Source: Liolophura sinensis
Lineage: Eukaryota > Mollusca > Polyplacophora > Chitonida > Chitonidae
Length of the DNA: 64,000 nt
NCBI RefSeq assembly: GCF_032854445.1
Contig: NC_088296.1
Coordinates: 27,647,064 to 27,711,063, forward strand
Direction of reading: 5' to 3'
Positions within the stretch are counted from its first letter, which is position 1, and each line of letters starts with the position of its first letter. The position numbers and the translations under genes were made by a program. The notes under the pieces were generated by a model that saw only the letters and a program-made list of their open reading frames with translations, was not told the origin of the DNA and did not search any database. Below, in pieces: positions 43,531 through 55,250 of this stretch.

Positions 43531-46218
43531 GCCGGCAGCCTCGCGCAGCCAGTCTTGTGGTGCCTCGCCCGTATTTGGTGGGGGTTGGCCGTGGTCGCCG
43601 CAGCAGATAACCTGAACACCCCTGCAGTCCAGCCACTCAAAAAATGTCTCCAAGATGGGGCGCGGGACGGTGCACATCGGTTGAACAAACTTCTGACCCA
43701 TCACTTCCAGAGACCAGACCTTTTGGCCGCTCCAGCGGAAGAACCAGTGGTACCTCTGGGCCTTCACGCCCAGGGCTCTCATCTCCTTCGCGAGGCGGTG
43801 GGTGGGCGTGAACACCACCAGGGAGCCGCGGGCGCGAAAGAGCTCGACTGCTCGTGTCGTCTTTCCCAAGCCACCCTCCCCGTTGAGAAAGCTGAGGGTG
43901 TGGCGCGTTAGCGGATCCGTGTGGCTGGGCGCCATGCTGTCGGGGAGCAGGTGACAGTACCCCCATGCGTCGGCTTTCGCTTGGTAGGCGGCGTGGTCCT
44001 AGGGCGCAAAGATCGTCTCGCTCTTATCTCTCCACTGGCCCGGGGCCACGGGGGGGCATCCAGGCCAACCCCATCAGACAATGGACACATAATAGTCTAC
44101 CGCAGTTACAATGCCGGGGAGCGACGAAGTTCTCGACGCCGTCGAGCTTGGCTAGGGCCAGACGGGTAAGGTAGAGGCTGTCCGTTGCCACCTGGACGGC
44201 TTCCTCGAGCGTGAACCGGCGGAGCATCGCCAAGAGATTGATGTGGGCGTATGCTAGCATGCTCACCCGCAGGTGGGTGTACTGCGGCTGGGCCCCATCG
44301 TAGTAGGTCAAGACCCACCCCAGAGGGCACCGTTTGGGCGCACCCACCAGGGAGCCGCTTTTGCGGCAGTCGTCTCCTAGGAAGTCCAGTTCGCCCTGGT
44401 CCGTGATCAGACGCGGCGTCATCTGCTTGCCATTGGCCTTGGAGCCCTGGGTAAACTTGCTGATGAGCGAACATGCCTGGTCTCGGCTGTCAGGGTGCGA
44501 GACATTGTGCTGGAGACTGAGAGCAACGAGCCCCTATGTGACCTCGAGGTGGGTTAAGAGGCCTGTCTCAGTGAGATTGGCTAGGAGTACCATGGGAGCC
44601 TAGCCTTTTGCGATGAGGTGGCCCCCAAACCATGCAGTTATGACCGGGTGGCAGTCGGGCGCGAACTCCCACGAGCGTACGCAGGCGAAGCCTGTGCCGA
44701 TGTCGACGGGCAGCGGGACGTTCATTGCGACGTGGGTCATACGGTGGCCGGGATGACCAAACCACCTGAACCAGGGTGCAGCCTCGCCGTGGCCCTGGAA
44801 GGAGGCAGGGTAACAGGCTTTCATATCGATGCTAACTACGTCCTACGTAGCCCGGGGAGTTCCACAGGCCGCCGTGGCCATGCTCGACGCAGGCCGCCTG
44901 GGCCTTGTCCAAGAGGTTGGCTGGCGTGGGTGGCCAGTCGTTCTTCTTCCTTGCTACCAGGCTTGTGGCGTGATTCTCGCCAAAGACCTTGCTGGCCAGT
45001 GCCTCGGGGCCCTCGGGAGATAGGTGGCGACAGGCGGCGATCGGGCGTGCACGAGGCTGGTCCGGTAGTGAGCTTCCGTCATTCGCTGCCCCCCAGCAAC
45101 CAGACAGCCATCGGTTCGTCGGGGACCTCTTTTCGGATCGCCTCCCAGACGTTGCCGGCGTAGTTCCGGACTTCTCGGGCTTAGGGGAATGCCAGCTCCG
45201 GTCTCCAGGCGTGGCCGTTATGGAGTGTGATTTCGATCGGTTTCCACTTGCTGGCTCCATACTTGCCACTCGAGTTGAGGGTCTCGCCAGCGATGTCGCA
45301 GACGATAATGGCGCGCCGTGTGGCTGTCTCGAGCCCTGCAAGGTGCTGGAGAGTGGCCCTCGTCTCGTGGACACCAGCCTCCTAGGTTCTTATTTTCCGA
45401 CGCTGGGCCGCCGTTAGTCCATGTCCCCGGGTGGCGCTCTTGAGGTGGTTTAGGGTCACCCGGGCGACGCAGTTGAAGCTGCCTGCACGCATAGGGGCGA
45501 GGTTGGCCTGATCGGGCGCTCTGGTTGGGTACAGTCCATATACGACAGCTGACATGGGATAGGCGTTCTTGAAGTAGGTCCGGTCAATACCCTCAAGAAG
45601 ACCCTAGTTCGTTTGGGCCGTAATCCCGATTACAGCTTTTCCTCGTGTTCTACCCTCCCGGAGGGGTTGGAAATCATCCTCGACCACAAAGACGCCTTCG
45701 TTCCTTTATCAGCTTGATCTTGATGAGCTTCCCAGGCTTCTAGGCTTCCCAGGATGTCTGTTGAACGGGCGGTGTCGATCGTGTTGTCTTGTACCATGTT
45801 GCCAGCGACGACACGGATGCGGTCATTGACGACCACGTCGCCGAGGTCATGAGGGTCAGGGGTCTCCTGCCGCCAGGAGGTGAAGACGTGGGCAGCGCCT
45901 TCCCGGGCGTGCTGCTTTTTGGCGCGCCTCACGAGCTTTGCCGGCTCCGGCTCAAGCTGGCCTGCTGCCGTCGGCCGGTCGAGATCGAAGCCGAGGGCAA
46001 TATCGACTGCCCCAAGCCGCTTGGCCTCGGCAGTCGAAGTCCTTAGCATCTCGGCGCTTGGTCTCATTCGCCGCTTGGGCCTTGGTGGCCGCTATGTAGC
46101 GTTCGATGGTCTTCCGAAGGGCCTCTAGGGCCACACGGGAGCGGGGGTAGGCTGGCCATCTGCCAGTGGCGATTTCGCACGCACGGCGTAATGCTGATGC
46201 TTTTTCCGCGTGCGTCAT
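43525..46218 (-). pseudogene. POLB: Family B DNA polymerase apparently fused to an SF1 helicase, broken and truncated
   Basis: Reading leftward from MTHAEKASALRRACEIA at 46,218, coherent segments continue through several frames. Stops in one shared frame lie at 45,604-45,606, 45,382-45,384 and 45,181-45,183. Polymerase motif A appears near 44,825 (VVSIDMKACYPASFQG); motif C is AVQVATDSLYLTRL near 44,200. The frame carrying the helicase is already open-looking upstream (WRDKSETIFAP, one TAG at 43,999-44,001, then DAWGYCHLLPDS) and leads into SFLNGEGGLGKTTRAVELF (Walker A) and GVQVICCGDHGQPPP (SF1 motif III, GDxxQ). The acidic Walker B expected before CTVPRPILETFFEWLD is missing. Homology ends at about 43,525, at the integrase junction, so helicase motifs IV-VI are lost. 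Polintons replicate with a protein-primed PolB; the fusion is inferred from position. Confidence 0.72.
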
Positions 46219-46306
46219 TACCGATATCAGTCAATTCAATTGGGTATTAACAACCGTTTCATTTCTCTAAATGGTCGTCTCGGTGGACGGGTATATACAA
46301 CGGGGG
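46219..46306. other. Short gap between polymerase start and zinc-protein stop
   Basis: AT-rich short intergenic sequence, probably containing the leftward polymerase promoter. No motif stands out. Confidence 0.4.
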
Positions 46307-46579
46307 TTAGGGTTCAATCCTAGCCAAACGTTTAAACTCCTTCTCGAACGCTGCCTTCTTTCGCTTCCAGTTGTTGGTCTTTGCATTGTCATACCCACAA
46401 GCTTGGCAGAGACAGAAAGCGTTTTTGACACCCTTCCCGCACTTGCTACACGGTTGGAGTGGCGGCCCCTTTCGGAGGCGAAACAGGTGGATTTTACAGA
46501 GCGTGCCTAGGCAGGGGCGACCGCAGAGGTCGGTTATGCCAATCATGAGCCAGGCACACGTGTTTGTTCCTCGAGTCAT
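46307..46579 (-). CDS. Cysteine-rich zinc-ribbon-like Polinton protein
   Basis: The open frame starts upstream inside the TIR (46,675), but likely starts are ATG at 46,579 (MTRGTNTCAWL) or 46,546 (MIGITDLCGRP). It contains DLCGRPCLGTLCKIHLFRL, then PCSKCGKG and FCLCQACGYDN, enough Cys/His for two zinc sites, and a basic C-terminus (NNWKRKKAAFEKEFKRLA). Length about 90 residues. Zinc-ribbon proteins next to the polymerase may act in DNA binding or early transcription; no function is established here. It is the rightmost gene, reads leftward ahead of the polymerase, and appears undamaged. Confidence 0.55.
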   Translation of the reverse strand: MTRGTNTCAWLMIGITDLCGRPCLGTLCKIHLFRLRKGPPLQPCSKCGKGVKNAFCLCQACGYDNAKTNNWKRKKAAFEKEFKRLARIEP

Positions 46580-46636
46580 CGTGTATACGGGCTGCTTATC
46601 ACTTCGTATAGTACTGCGGATGGATATGTCCAAAAG

Positions 46637-46850
46637 GTAAACAAACGTGTACGCCTTGGCTAGGCGGGCGCCCAAGAGGTTGGGGGGTTGGCGCCCCTCT
46701 GGCTGTCTAGTTTTGGACAGGCGACATGCGTTGTTTTTTAGCCCACCAGACCTGTTTTTTGGGGGGTTGAATACCTATAAACATGCCCCAGAAATACCGA
46801 CAGGAGCTTCAACGGTCTCGCCGAGTGGTATGCTGGCACCCCCTGCTGCT
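46637..46850 (-). repeat. Right terminal inverted repeat
   Basis: Reverse complement of 34,106-34,306, ending CACCCCCTGCTGCT at 46,850. It is 13 bp longer than the left arm because of an extra segment around 46,812-46,832 (GGTCTCGCCGAGTGGTAT). Followed by AATAA, matching the left flank. Confidence 0.95.
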
Positions 46851-47175
46851 AATAATGTTCTATATAACTAGTAGATCTTTTGCATTGGTACATTGGTGTG
46901 CACATGTGTGACATTTGAGAGATATATGTTTGATTTATGTTTATTGCGTTGGGGGTGTGTTACATGTGCTTACTGGCTGATGGTAACCCTAGCCTTTCTC
47001 TGTGCTACGTTTAACGGGATGGACCTTTATTTCAACGTGATGCCTTGGCCCTAAAAAAAAACGTTCACTTTTACTCAAACTCAAGAAAAATATTCTGTCT
47101 TCGTCTGGAACTAGGAGGGAAGCAGGGCTTTTGTGAAAACCTTGTTAATTTTTGCTGCATTGACATGGGGCTGAA
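46851..47175. other. Host flank, no gene seen
   Basis: AT-rich again immediately after the element. I see nothing in it. Confidence 0.5.
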
Positions 47176-47433
47176 TAATGTAACCACATAGAGATGTACG
47201 CTTTCACACAAGGCTTTGCGCAAATGGCTACATAACGCCGTGTCTGTATAGTGTAACCACACAGAGATGTACGTTTTCACATGAGGCTGTGCTCAAATGG
47301 CAACATAACGCCGTGTCTGTATAATGTAACCACACAGAGACGTATGTTTTCACATGAGGATGTGCTCAAATGGCAACATAACGCCGTGTCTGTATAACGT
47401 AACCACACAGCGATGTACGCTTTCACATGAGGC
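47176..47433. repeat. 73-bp tandem repeat, about 3.5 units
   Basis: GTAACCACACAGAGATGTAC recurs at 47,178, 47,251, 47,325 and 47,398, followed by TTTCACATGAGGCTGTGCTC and AACGCCGTGTCTGTATA. Confidence 0.93.
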
Positions 47434-48604
47434 TGAACACATATTCGCTTAGATAGGTGTTCACGTCACGCTCACTTGTATAATGCTGGGCGTACATCCT
47501 AATACATTTTTTAGCACATGGACCTGGGCAGTAAATGCAAATATTCACGGTTGTTTACGGCGAAAACAAAGTTTGGAACCTTGCCAACCGATCTAAGACC
47601 GTAACATAACACCGCTTCCCTGTGTGCATTCGACTGAAACCAGCGCCGCCGTATACATCCAGAAGATTAACTGTCAGTCAGAGTTCTCTCGAGCAAGACG
47701 CCTGGATGTGTATTCTAAGGGAAAACAACTAGAGCATGTTTTAATTCTTGCTGTTCAAGTAATTGTTTAACTAACAGCAAATATCACGCATCTATCATCA
47801 TAACTTAAGAAGAATTATCTAAGACGTGCAGTGATTTTGTTTGCAATTTGTTTAATGTCACTGGTCTAGAATGACTGAAATCGCACTGTTTGTCATCACA
47901 TTTAACATACAATAACATTAAAACAAGGGACTAAGCCTCCAGGATGATTGCCCCAGGGGCTATCCCCGTAATCCCCGTGTGAAAATTCCGGTAGACAAAA
48001 CGCCTCGGTGGACGAAAATACCCAGTGGACAAAAATAGAATGAAAGCGCTTTCGAATGACAAGAAGGCGCAATATAGTCTATGGACACACACCTGACGAG
48101 GAGCCATATGACGGAAAAGTTGTTAAGTACGACGTTAAACGCCAAGCATACATACACCCACACACACACGCACACACGTACATACATGCATATATACTTT
48201 AAACTATGTATTTTTACTCACCATATTGTGGGTAGCAGTGCTCTTTTACAGCGCGAGGTACAGCCTATAAAAACAATAGGGACAAGGGGAGAGGGCAGTG
48301 GACATGTGGCTCTACTGGTTGCTTTGTAATACCACGGGCATGACAACACAATGCTTTGACAGAGGGTGTGTAATTTGCTACTATTTAAGCATTTAAAAGA
48401 ACGGGAAGAATAAAGCCTGAACTGAGGGAAGTTGAAAAGGGAAAGAGTATTTCACCGGTTCGCTGTGACCCTTTACCAATGAGCATACTGTCGTGACTAC
48501 TCTAGTTTCACTTTATGCTGTAAGTGTTTTACTTTACATTTACAGGGAATTCGCATATTCCCTTGCTTTCATTGCCTTGGTGGTTGACAAAGCGCGTGGG
48601 ATGT
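47434..48604. other. Non-coding, no gene seen
   Basis: Contains a short CA-type microsatellite at about 48,157-48,186 (CACACACACACGCACACACG). No gene recognised. Confidence 0.5.
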
Positions 48605-48907
48605 TTTCCAAATGAAAGTAACAAAATACGTATAGACATAATCAAATTCGATTGATCCAATAAAATATCAATCCAGAGGGAACAACTCTTACATGATATA
48701 ATCAAAGCACGTTACTCAACATTACGCTACAACAATTAGAACAAAATGAATTACCAGATTCTGTGAACCTCTCAATCAAAAACTCAATGAAAATATCTCC
48801 TATTTATGATACAAAACATAGCTGGACGAACACTTCGAGAAGCAGAAAACTTAAATGTTAAACAAATAGCATTGCAAATAGTATGCATTTCCTCGAATGC
48901 ACATGCC
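48605..48907. other. Diverged duplicate of 58,738-59,412 lacking the SINE
   Basis: Shares AAATGAAAGTA, ATCAAATTCGATT, CAATAAAATATCAAT, GGGAACAACTCTTACATGAT and TATGATACAAAACATAGCTG with the 59-kb copy. Where that copy has 268 bp of SINE between two TCAATAAAATATC, this copy has a single CCAATAAAATATC. Confidence 0.9.
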
Positions 48908-50010
48908 TTGTGCTGATTTAATGTACATGCTTTCTGAGAAATGTCGTGGGGAAAGTGCTTAATTATGCATTAGGTAAACACTCAAGTTAAATAATGTATA
49001 AGTGTGTGCGTTACCACGGGAGGACCCAACCTTTACATTAACTTGTTAAACAGAAATTGAACAGAGCCTGCAGAAAATTTTCACAAATCAACAGGTGTCA
49101 GGCTACAGCCCAGAGAATAAACACAGAATATCAAAAAGCAACCATGTTCTTTCCTTAAAAAAATACATGTACCGTTACTTGTGCTTACTGGGATCAACCT
49201 GAAATAGACAGCCCAGAATTCAAGGTCCCATCGTCTCGAAGTTGTGTTATATTACGGAAGGATCAGAATCCACTTCAGATCAGTTGAAAATCGCTGAAAT
49301 CCGGTGGTGACAAATAAAGTTGTATTTCAGTACATTTCAACACTGTTTTGTAGACTTTAAAGTAACAAACATGTCGTTCCTGGTCAAACATTAATTGCGG
49401 AGTCTTACATGGACAATCACTGAAGATTTAAGTCTGACAAGACTGTTGGGGCCTGGATTCCCTGGCGTATAGGTTTAGCTAGAATCGATGAGTGTCTTCC
49501 TTAAGACATCCTAAATCAGTCATTTATTTCATCGTAAATTGTCGTGATACGTGTTCAGCTCATAAGTAAAGTGGAGGGTTGAATAAGCATTTAACTGACT
49601 ATGTTTCCCTTAGCCAGTCGCCTATACTCAGCCGTGTTTAAGATTAGTCATATTCGCTCACACAACTACCTTTTATCAGTGACACGTGATGGACCAATGG
49701 TCTCAGTGCAATGGTGTATTATATTACATACAGAGCTTAGTCACCGATCCACAGTTGTGTCAACGACGCTCCCCAGAGCGGACGTACAAACACTGGACAG
49801 ACTTCTACTTACAGGTACGTATATTATGTGTTTTTGCATATGTATGCAATATCATCAAATAATATGTAATTTGACTGAGCTAACATCCGTCTTGATGGAA
49901 TTCCATTTTCCATTCCATGTATAGTTTCAAATGAATTGGTAGATTCCCTAACAAAACAAGCTCTTGCTTGTAGCAACCTCTCTGGAAATGTCAACCTGAC
50001 ACTATCGGCC
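48908..50010. other. Diverged duplicate of 30.9-31.5 kb and of 21.0 kb
   Basis: Contains GAAATGTCGTGGGGAAAGTG, CAGGCTACAGCCCAGAG and AGAATCGATGAGTGTC in the order seen at 30.9-31.2 kb. 49,933-50,006 holds the conserved 74-bp island also at 21,001-21,074. 49,610-49,690 resembles the arms of the inverted repeat at 60.6 kb. No gene seen. Confidence 0.7.
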
Positions 50011-50640
50011 TCACCTATACTCAGTGCTTGATAAGTCGAAAAGATTCTCATCAAAAGCGGCTGTATTTTTTATTTTATTTTTCCATTATACATAAACATT
50101 AAATTCGTTTTCCTGTCGCTATAAGACTGTTAGTCGAGAGGTACAGGAGAGGACACTACATCTCACCATGGAACGCATGCTTAATGGGAACAGTTGTTGG
50201 AGAGTCATTCCCAGGATTTAATGGCATAAAATACAGCAATTGCCGAAATATGCAGCTACGTATGCGCTTGTACATTAATGTAATGACATTATTCACGCCG
50301 GGTGTGTGGAATACAGCTAAAGCCTACAGAGATGAATATATGTTTTAAATATAGCGGTTTCTCTGTTGTTTGCACAGTACATGTATTACTGTCTACTACA
50401 TGTGCTTGACATTGAGAAGGAAAAAGCTAGGTTACGTAAATCAAGGTGCGGTATGTACCTGCAGGTGATTACAGGGGTATACTTAATTATATCGCCAATT
50501 CGGAAACACAAACACTTGCAATAAAGTGCAACTAAGACACATGTTTTTCATTACAGAGAACTTACAGACTAGCATGGTACATGTAAACACGTCGGGCACT
50601 TACTTATTTCTATTGTATAGAACATTCTTTGAATCTTTAT
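50011..50640. other. Non-coding, no gene seen
   Basis: AT-rich spacer inside the duplicated region. I see nothing in it. Confidence 0.5.
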
Positions 50641-50895
50641 ATCATCACTAAAAACTGTTGACGGCTTCTCTTCTCGTTAATCCATCCTAATTCCTTTCAT
50701 TATATGTACTGTCTTGGGATTATTGGTCCCAGACGTCCATTTCGGTTCACACCTGGTAGATGTATACGAATGTCTGTTTCGGCTGGAGTGGAAACCCAGT
50801 ACTTTTTAAGGCATAGGCCTTCCTTTTTAAGGATTTCAGCAATTACTGTGAAGATGTCAACTTTACAGCCAAGATATGACAGCATTCAGTGAATT
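50641..50895. other. Duplicate block shared with 28.35-28.51 kb and 2.48-2.6 kb
   Basis: AAAAACTGTTGACGGCTTCT, ACCTGGTAGATGTATACGAA and TGTCTGTTTCGGCTGGAGTG are the shared parts. The middle part resembles one unit of the 89-bp minisatellite. Confidence 0.6.
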
Positions 50896-50929
50896 GCTCA
50901 GCCTAACCTGTTTTGGTCATTGACGGTAT

Positions 50930-52080
50930 AACTTTATTTATCATTGGAGGTTCAGTTCAAACCGCTGACATCATATGTACAATCTAAGTAGTTTGCCAAT
51001 ATGATTTGTGATGCTCGAGTTTCAGTAAATTAGTTCACGCTGTACAACTCTGCACAAAGTCTGACATAAGAAAATCACAAATAGCTGCAGACGTGAATGT
51101 ATATGGGGTGTAATCTGAAACGTCCATGACAACAAGCCACTCTACTGAAAATCCCTGTGTGTGAAACTAAGTCACTCACGTAAGAGTTTATAAAAGAGCA
51201 GACGGGTACATCCCTTACTGAGACCTTCTCAGTAGGAGAGTGTAAAGTCGTATGTACATATAGTGCATTTTTACATGTACACGACAAGACTGAATACAGT
51301 ACTTTCAAATACTTCATTCCTCACTTTCTTGAAAAAAAATCCCATTTTTTTAAGCATGTTAAATTTAACTGATTGGACAGCAAAAGGGTTTCATAGTCTG
51401 CTGAACAACATGTCTGCTGGACATCATATACAAAGGAAGAAAAAATATTACCAAAGAGTTGCTGGAAAGGACCGACACTCTTGTGTTAAGCCTGGTTAAT
51501 GAACTCGTATGTATGAACGATGTTTAGCTTTTCCAAAGAATTGTGTCTTTAACTGAGTGTCATTCTCCATAAAAGCACCATATTTGGCACAAGGCCCTAT
51601 TAGCGCCTATTATATGATGTTAGCTGGGGAGCGTTCCGCTGTGTGTAAAAGCATTCATGTAAAACACCAAAATTCAAGATGCCTAAAAATTGATAAATAT
51701 CACTTTTGGAAACCTGTAAAAGAGTTATAAGAAACTCCGGGTATTTACCGAACTTGTAATTTTGGGACAATTGAATGTTAGCAGTGCTAATATGTGTTTA
51801 TATCATTCAATCAGACGTTATTCTATTAAATGAAAAATATCCAATCAACATCAACCTTCAATTTTCACAGAATTATCACCAAACAGTCATGAATATGGCA
51901 GTAAAAATACAACACCTATCGGTCGTGCAGCTTTATGGACTTCCTTGTGGCATGTCCAGAGATAGGGCAGTTTTATGTGTTACGCACATTAAGCTGATAA
52001 ATAAAACAACTGATGTAAGTGTGGACTTGAAAAAAAAATGCAATATGTGAGTGACAATGACGAAACGGGCAGGGACACGA
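50930..52080. other. Diverged duplicate block D
   Basis: Colinear with 21,340-22,490, sharing GAAAAAATATTACCAAAGAG, AGTGTCATTCTCCATAAAAG and TGATAAATATCACTTTTGGA. Open frames differ between the two copies, arguing against coding. Confidence 0.8.
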
Positions 52081-52239
52081 AAATACACCTTAATACTACG
52101 GGGCTCTTCACAAAAAAATATACCATGTGACGTGAATGAATCTATGGCGAGCACCAGTAGAAATTCAAGTTTGGGAGACTTTCAAAAACAGCGCGAAGAC
52201 CAAGATTATGATGTTGGGCGTACCACACAGTTGACAATT

Positions 52240-53137
52240 TGCCATCCATTAAGTTACAACCGATCCGATACATTTATTTCTTGCATTTACTGTCATTCTG
52301 ATGTACTTGCTTCCGTTTTGTTTTCAAATTTGGACAAAAATGAAACTTCTTGGTGCAAAAGTCTGATCTTTACTTTCCTCTGCTTTGATATAAAGTTAGA
52401 CATTTTCTACAAATTATTAGTTCCTAATTCGTATTCAGTTTTTCAAATGGGGAATGTATACAAGAGCGTCTGTAAATGCTTGTCGCACTGATCAGTGCCG
52501 GAACCTACTTTAAGCTAACATAATGATGTTAACAAATTAGTAACAAGAACAAAATTTTGATAAACAAAGCTACATGTTCAATGGATTTCATTCTGCTTCG
52601 TTTTAACGAAATGCATCTTATGTTCACTGTCCATAAAATCATTCACTAAATATGACGTCTCCACAAAGTTATCGTAGACTGAACTAAGTGTAACGTGACA
52701 ACTGATACTATGGTCTTCACAATCAGCTGTGGAATTCTCACAGCACTGATGAAGATTTGTAGTCGACTGTGTCTGTAGATCCGTTTACGTGGTATTCCAT
52801 GATGCTCGATGAAGGGCCCAGTGATACGACAATAGGACATCTAGTCCCAGGCTTTGACGGCCTCGGCCCAATGACAACTTTGCACATCGGACTTAGAAAT
52901 CAGTAGGTTGGAAATTTTATCCACAGTTCTATGTTCCACGTGTCAAAATTTTCGTGCACGACTTGACCGATAAATCTCTGGAAGCTCTCGGACTAGGTAA
53001 GCCCGAAAAGCAATCATAGATTTGAGGAGATCCGTGTAATGAGTACTGGATATATTCTCAGAAGAGGACTTTTCAGCTGGTTAAAATTGAAACTGATCGT
53101 AATACTTCGCATTTATCTGTTAGAATGTAGTAAAGAC
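52240..53137. other. Diverged duplicate of 56.64-58.56 kb without the 20-bp array
   Basis: Shares GATCAGTGCCGGAACCTACT, AAGCTAACATAATGATGTT, CACAAAGTTATCGTAGACTG and GAAGGGCCCA with the 57-58 kb copy. It carries one GTAGACTGAACTAAGTGTA where that copy has a long array. A 146-codon frame at 52,051-52,491 spans the border of two duplicate blocks and is not supported. Confidence 0.85.
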
Positions 53138-53302
53138 TGTGCGGGGAAAACCCACGACCATCTGTAGGTAGTTGGCCGACCATCCCACGTACGACCGGAG
53201 AGGAAGCCAGCATGAGCTGGACTCACAGCGGCCGCACTGGTGAGAGGCTCCTGGGTCATTACGCTGCGCTAACGCGCTAACCAACTGAGCCATGGAGGCC
53301 CC
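53138..53302 (-). mobile_element. SINE fragment (5' half), minus strand
   Basis: On minus: GGCCTCCATGGCTCAGTTGG at the head, then TTAGCGCGTTAGCGCAGCG, to the GGTCGTGGGTTTTCCCC region, where it stops. The 3' half and tail are missing. Confidence 0.88.
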
Positions 53303-54689
53303 AACGTACACAAAGACAATACAATGTGCGACATTAGGACGAATTCATGCCAAGATATGAGGGACTGATCTGAAAAATGCATAATCCTTTATTCCCAGGC
53401 CTCACGGTTTTGATAAGTAGAGAACAAGTACTGGACGATAGTTGGCAGGTGTACTTTACAAGCAACAGTAAAGGAATGCGAGATTTTAAAATATCGTTGT
53501 GATTAAGTCTTGTTTCTATATTTACATTACAAGGATTCCACTCCCTGAACTGTGAATTATAAACGAAGCTTCTTGCGGGAAAAGTATAGACTGGGGATTT
53601 TTACCCTTGATATTCCAATTTGTATTGAATTTTTAAACCTAAGGTTCAGCCTTTAGACAAATTTCCAGACTTGCTTTATGGTATTATTCTCTTCCAGTTG
53701 TTCCAAACCTGGCGCTTTTACCACAAAAATGAGCTGTTGGTTTGATATTCCGCTTCACTACCACTACATCAATACTGAACACACAGGCTGACCCCACTAA
53801 ATTCTTAATATTACGGTACAGATCCAGTGGTAATGTTTTGTGCATCATGTAAGATTCACTTTGTCTCACTAGTAGCCTCTTTACAGCATTCCTCCCTTTG
53901 AAAAGGATTTAGTTGATTAACAACTTCTTTGGCGTTTACGGTAGAACGGTGTACTTCATTCGTACCAACAAAAACAGCTGATAATATAGGGCACATAAAT
54001 CCCAAGGGTCAAACAATCTGCATACAAATATTTAAGTGAAACACACTAATTTTAAATTAATAACTCACGATGGACTTAATGTTACAAATTTTACAGACCA
54101 ATGTCATCCACATAAGCCAAACATATGAGGAAGTCTGCCGTCAGTGGTCCCGAAGATGATACCATTTTCTGGGGAACACTGACTGGATATGTACCATATG
54201 ACACAAATGTTTGTTTTGGTTTCGTTTCACTATAGTTGTATCAAAGCACGGGGGTTATTTCGCAATGCGCATTCTTGGTAGAAATATTAGAAATCTCCTT
54301 TGTTAAAAAAAGATTCTAAATGGCATACATACAGAAACCAGGAAGTAGGCCACAGTTGAATAGGTCATGTTTAGAACGTTAAACAGAACTCGTGCAGACT
54401 TTAGAGCTGGGCTTGTAGGAAACACTCCACCATCTTCACACAAGACTATACTGGCAGCTGGCCAGTGAGGCCCAGTTTTCGCGCTCATATTTAAATGAGT
54501 ATTAATGGACGTAGGAAAGGAAATATTAAAAGCCATAGAACGACTATAACGTAACATCTTACATGTATATCCAACACCGATTTTTGACCTTCAATAAATT
54601 CTTATTAGCATCACTTAATTTGTTTTGAAATTCTACGTAAGTCATGGTATTGTGCATTGTATGTATACATGTAGGTTACTCGCTATTGG
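53303..54689. other. Non-coding, no gene seen
   Basis: AT-rich unique sequence. I see nothing in it. Confidence 0.5.
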
Positions 54690-55250
54690 AACCTACAGTA
54701 TAATAATAATATCTACAATTACTGGAATACAAACGTTTACTTGAATGTGGGGCTAACACGTTCTTTATTTGCCTCTTTAATAGCAAGTTTACTCGAATAT
54801 ATACTTCTACTTGATCGTGGTGCAAGTTCGCGTTATTCTTTGTTCCGCTCTTTAAATCGATTTTACTTGAATATAATGTTCGCTATGCTGCTCTGAAATA
54901 GCAGGCCTAAACGAATATTATCATTTTCTTGATCGTGGCGCAACACACAGAATGTTATTCGTTATTCGACGCTCCAATGACAAGCCCACTCGAAAAAAGA
55001 TATCCTGAATGTGGTGCTAGCACATTCTCTATTTGACTCTTCAATAACAAGTTTGCTCGAATATATACATCTACTTGAACGTGGTGCAAGATCGCGTTAT
55101 TCTATGTTCTTCTCTGTTAATGAAAATTTTATTGAATATGATGCCAACCTGTTATTCTCTTATCTACACTCAAGCAACAGGACATAAAATGTTGTTCATT
55201 ATTCGACTCCCCGGTGAAAAGTTCACTGGAAAAAGTTATCCTGATATAGT
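54690..55250. repeat. Degenerate relatives of the 77-bp repeat
   Basis: GTTTACTTGAATGTGGGGCT, AACACGTTCT and TTTACTCGAATATATACTTC recur irregularly and match the unit of the array at 62,480-63,790, but with strong divergence. Confidence 0.65.

Larger units (their letters stand above)
34106..46850. mobile_element. Polinton/Maverick-like (adintovirus-like) element, decayed, about 12.7 kb
   Basis: The borders are terminal inverted repeats that start AGCAGCAGGGGGTGCCAG on the left and end in its complement on the right. The pentanucleotide AATAA lies directly outside both ends (34,101-34,105 and 46,851-46,855), a 5-bp target duplication. Between them lie the hallmark genes of the group: retroviral-type integrase, family B DNA polymerase, FtsK/HerA-type packaging ATPase, and major and penton-like capsid proteins. 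These elements are known as both transposons and integrated viruses. Most reading frames are broken and one internal deletion joins the integrase to the polymerase-helicase gene. Full-length relatives are usually 15-20 kb, so this copy is short. Confidence 0.93.

Noticed and set aside
43399-43911. One long integrase gene of 261 codons ending at 43,911
   Set aside because: After about 43,525 the frame is the antisense of the helicase; codons there have no integrase features.
34106-46850. Free virus or assembly contaminant
   Set aside because: Target duplication, decayed genes and continuous host-like flanks on both sides show an integrated, old copy.
52051-52491. 146-codon plus-strand frame
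   Set aside because: It crosses the border of two duplicate blocks and the related copies at 22.5 kb and 56.7 kb are not open.
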